Of a stretch of DNA of 64,000 bases, positions 13,501 to 23,300 are shown piece after piece (position 1 is the first letter of the stretch; each line of letters begins with the position of its first letter). Under the pieces are notes generated by a model. It saw nothing but the letters and a program-made list of their open reading frames with translations, made no database searches and had not been told where the DNA came from. This stretch comes from Nematostella vectensis (lineage: Eukaryota > Cnidaria > Anthozoa > Actiniaria > Edwardsiidae). The DNA is taken from contig NC_064037.1 in the NCBI RefSeq assembly GCF_932526225.1, positions 1,364,001 through 1,428,000 on the forward strand, in the 5' to 3' direction. The translations under genes were made by a program, and so were the position numbers.

Positions 13501-16500
13501 CCTTTCGGGTAAGTCAACACTGACAATGACTAGCTCTCTTACCCTACTGGGTAAGTTAACACTGACAATGACTAGATCCCTTATCCTTTTGGGTAAGTTA
13601 ACACCGACAATATCACCTCTCTTATCTCTTACCCTTTTTAGTGCGGATACCGGCCATCCTGTATTCCTGTAGACACAAGATCTCCCTCTTCAGCATATTT
13701 TCCACTAAAAAGAAGTACAATATACCTGAGTTACTATTATTATAAGTTATAGCATGGCACAAGGAGAATTTATAGATTAAATGTCCCTGCAACCAAGGGA
13801 TGATTAGTTGAAGTCCTGATGCCTCATGCTCCTGAGTCCAAATATTGGCATTGTTTTATCCTGAACTGGGAATACAATATTTACTCAAATATGCACCAGG
13901 GTGCATACTGGACAATTTTAGTCAAGATGGGGCTGAGTTGGGGGCAGACTTAAGTTATTTAGTAGATATCATAAATTCAGGAGAATGGTCCAAAATGGGA
14001 GTGACTCAATGGTTAAAAAAAAAAGTAATATAAAAGATCTGCATATATGCATCTGCAATAGTAACAGAGGATAAAAAAGGACCCTATATTTATCCATATA
14101 CTGATAACATATTATAAACATATAACATGTGGACATGGTAATGAACATACTTTTAAGGCCTTGGATTAGTTTTTCATGATCCTCCGGGGATTGGAGTCTG
14201 GCAAAAGGTAACATACTTTCACGCAATTCTCGCTCAGCTCTGTCTAATCTCTTCTCAAGCACTGTAAAAACAAACATAAGGTACAAGTTACAATCAAAAC
14301 ACAATATCTTCTCGAGCAATGTGAAAACAATAAAACATAATGCACAAGTTACAATCAAAACACAATATCTTCTCAAGCACTGTGAAAACAATGAAACATA
14401 AGGCACAAGTTACAATAAAAACACATGCAACTTTGGGTCTCCTGAAAAAAGTATTGGCATCATGGTGACCTATCAACTAAAGAGACAGATGAATAGATGA
14501 TTCTTTTAAATGTTTTAAAGAATTAGATACTCTATTTTTAGCCAATTTCTTGATGACAAGAAATTGATGACACTTTTTTGGTTCCTTAAACAGTAATTAT
14601 CAAAGCAAAATGAAAGTAAAAGTGCAAAGTAAATCAAGCTATCCTCTTAATGCTCTTGTCTCACCAAGTACAACACATTAGGTGACTTAAGGCAAGTCTA
14701 GCATTGGCTCTGATGCTTGAATTATGCTTTAACATGCTTTACTTAGAAGTAATATTGTAACGGATAATTACTCTGCCATTTCTTGATATTCACGAGGCCA
14801 TAACGCCGCACAATTCTGTAAAGCAAGATAAAATATATAAACCAACAGTATGAAAAGCAAAACTATAAAAAAACAAGTTTATTTTAATAGCAGAAAATAA
14901 TAAAGTATAAATTGAGAAACTCACTGTTTTCGATACCATCTTTCTCTAAGTCTTGTCAGAAATATTTCAACTGCTGCTATTTTTAGCTCTAAAAATATTC
15001 ATTATCAAATGTCGGTTTAGTGAGAGGAGAATGCAATAAGTAAAATCTAAATAAATGAGATCAAATAAATATAATTATTTCATACCTGTTAGTAAGGAAG
15101 AGTCATTGGTGTTCTCAAAAGAAATATCCTTGATATCAAATTCTGCATAATTATCATATTCCTGGGTACATAAGAATCTCAATCAACCATTACAGAAAGA
15201 AGGAATATGGGTAGTAATTTTGAGACACTGCAGCAAGTAAGATTAATACTATACATAAACACAGTTTGTGAATGGCAAGCTCTGGTGACAAACATCTTTT
15301 TAAACCAATATTTTGACTCCTCGTGCATTTTAAGCATTTTAAATTGAAAATAGACAATGGACTAAAATTAACTAACCACTTCAAAGTCGCCTCTACATGG
15401 CATATAGCCAGCAAGCTCAATACTGCGAACAGAGTCCATCGGGGGTCTAGGAGGATCTTCTGAGACTTAAGGGGAAAAAACAAACAGAAAAAAAAATGTT
15501 GTAGTGCATGTGACCACCAGCAACACCCAAGGAATTACATTCACATTTTGGTAATTTTGCTTAATAAACAATAGCAATGAGCAGGAAAATGAAAACAGTT
15601 GTTCTTACAGTACCTTTGAATGGCACTGACCAAGTGGCCACAGTTGGTGTTCTTGCATCTTTTGGCGGTTCAAGGACTAAAAATTTAAATTCTTATTTAG
15701 AAAATGCAATGCCTCTCTTAACTTTCTATCCATCCCCTAAATATAATACAGTGAAGCCGCTTAATTTGAACCTTAAAGAATATGATTATCACTGAGTTTC
15801 AGCTATCTGAGAAGAATTTGGATCAGGGTAATTTAAATTCTCTGAGTTCAAATTATTGGGGTTCTTACCTGGTAAGCCATGAGTTAATGCTCGCTTGATA
15901 TAACACTGATTATAGTGGCCCCTGCATTCTGAATGAGATAGATGGTAAGACTCCAATAAAAGTGACTAAATTTAACCAAATCATGAGTACCTTCTTCTGT
16001 CTTGGTCTGCATCTGTTTTGACACCTCAGCCCTAAAGTACAAATTACAAGTTAGCCACTATACCATGGCTTTGACACCTCAGCCCTAAAGTACAAATTGC
16101 AAGTTAGCCACTATACCATAGCTTTGACACCTCAGCCCTAAAGTACAAATTACAAGTAAGCCACTATACCATAGCTTTGACACCTCAGCCCTAAAGTACA
16201 AATTACAAGTAAGCCACTATACCATAGCTTTGACACCTCAGCCCTAAAGTACAAATTACAAGTTAGCCACTATACCATAGCTTTGACACCTCAGCCCTAA
16301 AGTACAAATTACAAGTTAGCCACTACACCATAGCTTTGACACCTCAGCCCTAAAGTACAAATTACAAGTTAGCCACTATACCATAGCTTTGACACCTCAG
16401 CCCTAAAGTACAAATTACAAGTTAGCCACTATACCATAGCTTTGACACCTCAGCCCTAAAGTACAAATTACAAGTTAGCCACTATACCATAGCTTTGACA

Positions 16501-17554
16501 CCTCAGCCCTAAAGTACAAATAACAAACTAGCCACTATACCATAGCTTTGACACCTCAGCCCTAAAGTACAAATTACAAGTTAGCCACTATACCATAGCT
16601 TTGACACCTCAGCCCTAAAGTACAAATAACAAACTAGCCACTATACCATAGCTTTGACACCTCAGCCCTAAAGTACAAATTACAAGTTAGCCACTATACC
16701 ATAGCTTTGACACCTCAGCCCTAAAGTACAAATTACAAGTTAGCCACTATACCATAGCTTTGTACATGAAAAAAAAAACTTTATAATAAAATAACTATTC
16801 TTACAATGATATGGCCACCAAATATTATTCGTATCCAATTACAATAATAATGCTTTTGCTTAGATGTGCAATCTTCAGGGTTGAAATTGCAGTTGTTTTT
16901 TTTAGGGGCTGCCTGAATAAAATATTTGTAAGTGCGATGAGCCTACCAGTTTCCATATCCACAGTCAGATAATGCATCCATCAACCTCAGCTCTTCTTCA
17001 GCACTCCAAGCTGCCTCAAAGACAGGAAACGAATTACTCTACAAGGAAAAGAAACATAATATTATGTCTTGATATTGATCTAGAAAGTGCATAACACTGT
17101 TTGTAAATTTATAATTAGAACGAAGAGTCCTCTTTAATCGCAAGGAAATCCAGTGCTAATGAGTAATAGTAAAGTTACTCACAATGATTTCATAACTGTG
17201 GTCATTTCGGTGTCTACCACGCTCAGCGCCTCTTGCAAAACACTGAATAAGCATATAATACGATATATGTTATTTGCTGCATCTTGCCTGCCTATGGAGG
17301 AATTCCTCACTTCTTTCTCAGAGATAAAAACACTCACATGGACACAGATATCGACGACAGGGCGACAGCGAGAACAACGAATAAAAGGCTCCTTCAAAGC
17401 GACAGAACAAATGAAGCAGCGGAAACAGTCATCATTGCACTGCGAATCTAGAACAAGAGACACGATGAGATAAAAGAGATTTAAAAGAGAGAAAATTTTA
17501 CACAAAACACGATTGATCAAGGCCATTGATCAAACCTTCCTTGATGTCCGCCAT
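10526..17554 (-). CDS. TADA2A: Transcriptional adaptor ADA2-alpha, 17 exons, 423 aa
   Basis: Exons: 17536-17554, 17338-17447, 17183-17242, 16947-17038, 15991-16031, 15869-15928, 15614-15676, 15377-15465, 15086-15161, 14925-14988, 14772-14815, 14151-14261, 11887-11975, 11649-11692, 11514-11557, 11140-11213, 10526-10717; total 1272 nt, phases consistent. Domain order is that of ADA2: an N-terminal ZZ zinc finger (CNDDCFRCFIC...IRCSRC...CVHCF), a SANT/Myb domain (AAWSAEEELRLMDALSDCGY...), the middle ADA2 region (EYDNYAEFDIKDI), and a C-terminal SWIRM domain (LRLAQARVLVRIDVNKTRKL). ADA2a joins GCN5/PCAF and ADA3 in the ATAC histone acetyltransferase complex, in the nucleus. Human TADA2A is 443 aa. 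Introns carry three tandem arrays, two of which include exon starts. Confidence 0.95.
12186..13639. repeat. 42-bp minisatellite, about 34 copies, with a hairpin in every unit
   Basis: The unit begins TTAACACTGACAATGACTAG and ends with CTTACCCTTTTGGGTAAG, a perfect 7-bp inverted repeat around TTTT. It lies in TADA2A intron 12 (11976-14150), away from both exon borders. Because 42 is divisible by three it gives long open frames on both strands (461 codons plus, 271 minus); these are artefacts. Copies differ by single substitutions. Confidence 0.95.
14253..14428. repeat. 62-bp duplication (3 copies) containing the 3' splice site of TADA2A exon 12
   Basis: The true acceptor is TTTTTACAG before TGCTTGAGAAG at 14261 (minus sense). 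Upstream copies spaced about 62 bp repeat CACAG plus the first 10-12 exon bases, near 14322 and 14384. The word ACAAGTTACAATCAAAACAC recurs at 14282 and 14344, with a variant at 14405. Confidence 0.85.
16017..16763. repeat. 53-bp minisatellite, 14 copies, containing the 3' splice site of TADA2A exon 5
   Basis: In minus sense each unit reads ...TTGTACTTTAG then GGCTGAGGTGTCAAA. The real exon 5 starts at 16031 with the same 15 bases and then diverges into its own coding sequence (CAGATGCAGACC). Thus the acceptor, its upstream intron and 15 exon bases are repeated every 53 bp back into intron 4. Confidence 0.93.
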
Positions 17555-18298
17555 CTCGAAATCAGCGGTTATCACACAGTGGGCTCGATATTGCACAGGG
17601 AGACCAACCAAAGGGGACATGTATTATAGCAAGGAAGAAAAGCTCGCGCCCTTTTTAATCAAACTACGTCATAGCTAGCCCAAACATGACGTCATGTGAG
17701 TGTGAAGTTATGTGAGTGTGAGTCGGAAAGAAAATGAGAAGTCGATAAAGTCTTAGGTAAGGTAATGGGGCCTTTCATAGTTACACATTTTCTTACTATG
17801 TTTACCTCCCTAAATCAGAATCAGTTAGGGTTATCGGGTTATCACATACGCATTTTCATTCGTTTTCTATGAAAAATATCAATTGTGCACCTAAACCAAT
17901 TATAACTGATGAGTGTTGCTTGTATGACTGAACAAAACATGCTAAAAAAATAAAGGAAGTTGTTAAATGGATTGAAAATTATTGAAGGCAAATAGTTGAA
18001 TGTTTCGAGTTACAAGTGGTAAAAAATACATGAAATTTTACATCAAATGTTACACCAAAAACTGTCAATCAACGGAGTCGGAGAAATAAAAAAAGTAGTT
18101 CTCCTCCGCTCTCTGTTATGGTTCTCGCTCGCGCTGATTAAAACAAGTGGTAAGGTATAACGGTTACCGCTCGCGCTGATTAAAACACGTGGTAAGGTAT
18201 AACTGTTACCATTTAGGTGTAGCCTGGAGCCCCGTAGACCGCTTCTCGTTATCGGCGCATTCAACTCGTGTTGTTGCATTTTATCGTAGCTTTCGCCG
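17555..18298. promoter_or_regulatory. Shared head-to-head promoter region, TADA2A and coiled-coil gene
   Basis: 744 bp separate the two start codons, which point away from each other. Close to the plus-strand gene (18127-18210) is a 42-bp direct duplication, CTCGCGCTGATTAAAACA followed by GTGGTAAGGTATAAC. No TATA box is evident. Co-regulation is inferred from the arrangement only. Confidence 0.5.
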
Positions 18299-19656
18299 AT
18301 GATTGAAGACTTGAAGGACAGAAGGGACCGATTACGCACCAGAATCACTGCTCTACAGTCTGAGCATGGCGGTAGGCTTATCCTGGCCATTAATATTCAC
18401 TTTTCCTTGCTAGCCCAAACCAAAACACACCAGCTGTTCAAAACCCGCTCCATCTACAATTTCCATTTTGATTTAGACAACACCCGACCTGATCTCCGTG
18501 TTACCAACACCAGACTTCTGCACCAGAACATAGAACTGATGACGAAACACTTCGAACTAGAAGCAGAGGTAAAGGAAAAAGATGATCAAGTAAAGGCACT
18601 TAGAGAAAAATGCTCCAAGCTGCGGGAGAAGCTTGCAAAAACAGAGGTAAGCGCTTACACCCGTAGACTGTGCACATGCGCCTGAAGTGGATCCTACACG
18701 AGAATGTGAGAATGGTCAACCGCTTTGAAGTAGCATTGTTCCGTTGCACACTGCTCGTTTAATTCAAATGTAAAACGTCTTACGCGGGTTGGTTTTGCAT
18801 ATCGTTCTTGGTCCATGGACAATGATGATGAACCTGAACTACCCTGGCGCTGTACAAGTAAAGACTTCACAGAGTGCACATATCTGCTAACGATTAGAAA
18901 ACATTATAGATATGTAAATCTAACAACAACTAAATTTCAATAGCAACGAATAAGCGGCAAGTTCGAAAGAATATAAGTATTGGTCTTCCTTTTACAGCAA
19001 GAGAAAGAGGATCACTTTAGGACGAGGAACTACCTGGCCGATCTAGTAAATGACTTACGCAAAGACCTTGAGGATGAGGTGGATAGGAATAAGGATCTGG
19101 AAGCACAAGTCCGCAAGGTTAGAAGCCGGGTCAAAGTAAATACACTCGGGTCAAAGGAAATGCAAAAGTATTCCAGACAGCTTTCTGATTTTATACCGAG
19201 AAGAAATGACCAGTCGAGCGGAACAAAGGAGCCAACATTTTACAAGGAGTATATGGGATCGGTACCCTGGAAACCAGAGGCTTGGGTTTTTTCGAGCGAA
19301 GCGAAATAGGATTCGGTCCTCTGGTTTCCAGGGTACGGGATCGGAAATACATCAATTTTTCATTCGCAACGTTTTATCTATTATATTTCTTCTTCTTGGA
19401 CAAAATGACTTCTTCTGGGCCAAAAATTACTTTTTCTTGGCCAAAAATGAACTATGACCAAGGCATTATGATAACAGCTGCATCATAACGCCTATGAATG
19501 ATGGAAGAGGTAAGCCTTATTCCTGGGAATAATGGGCCCACAAACTAAAATAAAATAGTTTTTATTTTACAGTTGTCCGGGGAGGATCACAGTGATCAAA
19601 CGCTGTGGAGGAAGACGTGTGATGGTTTCAAGAATCCCTTTAAAAGGCGCAAGTGA
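18299..19656 (+). CDS. Small coiled-coil protein, family not recognised, about 148-154 aa
   Basis: Proposed exons: 18299-18371, 18477-18646, 18998 to 19117 (or 19135), 19573-19656. Phases agree with either exon 3 end, because AAG|GTTAGA and AAA|GTAAAT are both in phase 0. The start MIEDLKDRRDRLRTR is the first in-frame Met. The product is almost entirely charged heptad repeats (ELEAEVKEKDDQVKALREK, LVNDLRKDLEDEVDRNKDLE) with a basic tail NPFKRRK. Intron 1 is 105 nt and open in frame, so its retention would add 35 residues. The gene shares a promoter region with TADA2A. Homology could not be assigned; a centrosomal or cytoskeletal scaffold is only a guess. Confidence 0.7.
19255..19344. mobile_element. 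Hairpin element in the coiled-coil gene
   Basis: GGTACCCTGGAAACCAGAGG (19261-19280) is mirrored by CCTCTGGTTTCCAGGGTAC (19319-19337), with GGGATCGG flanks on both sides. It lies in the last intron. It resembles the hairpin at 8263-8359 in the CCAGAGGCTT word. Confidence 0.65.
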
Positions 19657-19824
19657 AAGCTCTCAGACAAACCCGAATGATGAGAGCAGATAGCGTGTTC
19701 ATCGGCATATGAGTCACGGGTGGTCAATCTCCAGAACATCGATCAATACCTTTTCTGCAATCTACCCCGTAATCTGTTGTTGAGTTTCGAATGAACAGCA
19801 GCTAATTTATATGCGTTTGATAAT

Positions 19825-19830
19825 TTTATT
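19825..19830 (-). terminator. Candidate poly(A) signal for LRRC74
   Basis: AATAAA on the minus strand, about 550 nt past the LRRC74 stop. Motif and position only. Confidence 0.35.
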
Positions 19831-20137
19831 AAAAATAAGTTGTGGGATGTATTGGTTTGTTTCACACGGGAAAGTTGAATACTTACAAATTTGAAAATGT
19901 AAAACTTACTATCTAAATATCAATTTCTATTTTATAACTTTCTACTAATTTTACATACATGACCCTGCCACCCCTTTTTTACATTTACTTAAAGTCAAAT
20001 AATTTTTTCACGATGTTCGAATTTAAGTATCTAAACTCGTTGGAAGTTAGACTACCTTGAAAATTAGTCAGGATCGTTACAATGTGATGCACGCTACCGC
20101 GGCCACTTAAAAAAAGTTAACTTTTGTAAAGTAAACC

Positions 20138-20143
20138 AATAAA
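20138..20143 (+). terminator. Candidate poly(A) signal for the coiled-coil gene
   Basis: AATAAA about 480 nt past the stop at 19656, within CCAATAAAGATG. Motif and position only. Confidence 0.4.
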
Positions 20144-20381
20144 GATGCGAGATACGCGCTATCTGAATGGCATCAACGTCACTAGCCAATCATCGTGGCA
20201 AAAAATGCTCCCTTGCACATTACACACGATAGAATCCTTCGAGCTATAACAAAACAGTAAACCTCGCATACTAATTAACCAAATTTCTTAAAAACTTGTC
20301 TTGGTGGTCACGGTAGCGGGCATCGCACTGAAAATGTGCGCGTGATCGACCTTCTTAAAGAATTCAGGTATTTTGCCAAGG

Positions 20382-23300
20382 TTATCTATTGGAGCCGCGG
20401 GAGGGTGGGAGAGGAGACAGGATCCTACGCCTTCTCTCGTCGGCCGCTTGCTCCTTCAGCTTGTCTTTCCTGTCTTCGATATTCTGCTCCAAAGAACCCA
20501 TAACGAGCTCACTAAAAACAAAACATTCAAGATATAAACATAAGGATGATACAACAAAACAGTCAAGAGGCAAACGTAGGGGTGATACAACAATACAATG
20601 AAGAGGCAAACGTAGGGATGACACAATAAAACAGTCAAGATGCAAACGTAAGGATGACACAACAAAACATTCAAGAAGCAAACGTAAGGATGATACAATA
20701 AAAAGTCAAGATGCAAACGTAAGGATGACGCAACAAAACAGTCAAGATGCAAACGTAAGGATGACGCAACAAAACAGTCAAGATGCAAACGTACGGATGA
20801 CACAACAAAACAGACAAGAGGCAAACGTAAGGATAATACAACAAAACAGTCAAGAGGCAAACGTACGGATGACACAACAATACAGTCAAGATGCAAACGT
20901 AAGGATGACACAACAAAACAGTCAAGATGCAAACGTACGGATGACACAACAAAACAGTCAAGATGCAAACGTACGGATGACACAACAAAACAGACAAGAT
21001 GCAAACGTACGGATGATACAATAAAACAGTCAAGATGCAAACGTACGGATGACACAACAAAACAGACAAGAGGCAAACGTAAGGATAATACAACAAAACA
21101 GTCAAGATGCAAACGTAAGGATAATACAACAAAACAGTCAAGAGGCAAACGTACGGATGACACAACAAAACAGTCAAGACGCACAGTATGTATGCTTCTG
21201 TATCGTGCCAAATATATCGAGGGCTGCTACATTTCTGTGAATACTGAATTTTCTATTACCTGTAATTTATTTCGCCATCTTTATTCTTATCCAAAGTCTC
21301 GATTAAGTTGAAGAGCTCAACATAGTTCATATCAATTCCAGTTTCCTGAAACACAAAATAAGAATCGCTCATACTTCTGTAAACGTTTAAGCTGTATATA
21401 TATCTTTCAATCAATTAATATACGTAAGCTTGTCTTTTTTATAGTCGATGATTTAGTTCAGCAAGACACAAGAGCGTGTAATTGGGCCACTTGAGAAGTA
21501 CCGAGTTGGTTTTTTCTCCCTCGCGCTTATATGTACAGGGCTGAGTAAAGAGGTTGGGTTCGAGGGTCGAAGGACATACTAGAAACATGATACAACATGA
21601 ATGACCAATATACCAAGAATCACCTAAAAATCCAAAGTACAACACTGATGCTTTAAAGGCGGATGAAACAGAATTTGTCAGGCTGTAATATTATATCATG
21701 AAGTCCGTTAACGTTATTTTACTATTTAGAATAATGTCAAATCATGCGTCATGTCACAGTTAGAGCAACTTGTTTGGATTTCGTAAGAAAACTAAAATAC
21801 AGCATATCACATGAATATACATAGCAGAAAATTAAGAGAGATTAAGACATAGCAGAAATTAAGAGTGGTTTTATACTATATATCTGCCTTTGTGCTAGAT
21901 ATCTTAATCTCCAAGAAAGAGCATATATTTAAACACAGAAGGTACCTTGAGACCATCAACAAACTCCTTGATTGTCAAACTCATACTCTTGTCTTTATCC
22001 AGGGTATTAAAAAAATCAAGCAGCCTCATTCTATTATCAGAGATGTAGTTCTTCAGGATCTTCATGGGGGCAGGACGCCCCTTAGGTTTGTGAAGAGCCC
22101 CCCCAGAGCCACCATGGGTGATCTTGACATTAGGCCTTGCGGCAATCACCTCACCACAAAGTTGTAGAAAATCATTATTTACAGTGATATCCTGCAAGTA
22201 ACACATTGATGTTAGTCAATGAAGCTATGTACATAAGAACACAAAGAGCATGGGTATAAGAAAAATGCTGCACATCCAGAAGTTCTCAAAGGGGGTGAAG
22301 GGGTCAGGGTAACACCCTGAAGGATGGTGCTAATACACAAAACAGTTTGTAGATTTTATGTCCCATATTCTAAAACTTCAAAGTGGGAAATGCCACAGTA
22401 GCCAGCAACTTTATAAAAGACCCTTCCATAATCGTGAATGAACATTGAATACGATGAGACGCAAATGAAATTATGTCTAGGGGATTCCTAAGCGCTGAAA
22501 GCCACTATCAACACTTGCGGGAGGTACTCACACTAAGCTCGACCTCTACTAAAGCCACTATCAACACTTGCGAGAGGTACTCACACTAAGCTCGACCTCT
22601 ACTGAAGCCACTATCAACACTTGCAGGAGGTACTCACACTAAGCTCGACCTCTACTAAAGCCACTATCAACACTTGCAGGAGGTACTCACACTAAGCTCG
22701 ACCTCTACTAAAGCCACTATCAACACTAGCGAGAGGTACTCACACTAAGCTCGACCTCTACTAAAGCCACTATCAACACTTGCGGGAGGTACTCACACTA
22801 AGCTCGACCTCTACTAAAGCCACTATCAACACTTGCGAGAGGTACTCTCACTAAGCTCGACCTCTACTAAAGCCACTATCAACACTTGCGAGAGGTACTC
22901 ACACTAAGCTCGACCTCTACTAAAGCCACTATCAACACTTGCGAGAGGTACTCACACTAAGCTCGACCTCTACTGAAGCCACTATCAACACTTGCAGGAG
23001 GTACTCACACTAAGCTCGACCTCTACTAAAGCCACTATCAACACTTGCGGGAGGTACTCACACTAAGCTCGACCTCTACTAAAGCCACTATCAACACTTG
23101 CGAGAGGTACTCACACTAAGCTCGACCTCTACTGAAGCCACTATCAACACTTGCAGGAGGTACTCACACTAAGCTCGACCTCTACTAAAGCCACTATCAA
23201 CACTTGCGAGAGGTACTCTCACTAAGCTCGACCTCTACAAAAGCCATTATCAACACTTGCAGGAGGTACTCACACTAAGCTCGACCTCTACTAAAGTCAC

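Larger units (their letters stand above)
19657..20381. other. Convergent 3' ends of the coiled-coil gene and LRRC74
   Basis: No coding sequence. A plus AATAAA at 20138-20143 and a minus AATAAA at 19825-19830 imply that the two 3' UTRs may overlap by about 300 bp. Both signals are identified by motif only. Confidence 0.45.

Noticed and set aside
12277-13672. Long open frames of 461 (plus) and 271 (minus) codons
   Set aside because: They are the 42-bp minisatellite read in frame; the period is divisible by three. No start context, flanking exon or family similarity.
20456-21240. 251- and 168-codon frames rich in LHLDCFVVSS-type repeats
   Set aside because: Artefact of the 36-bp intronic array of LRRC74.
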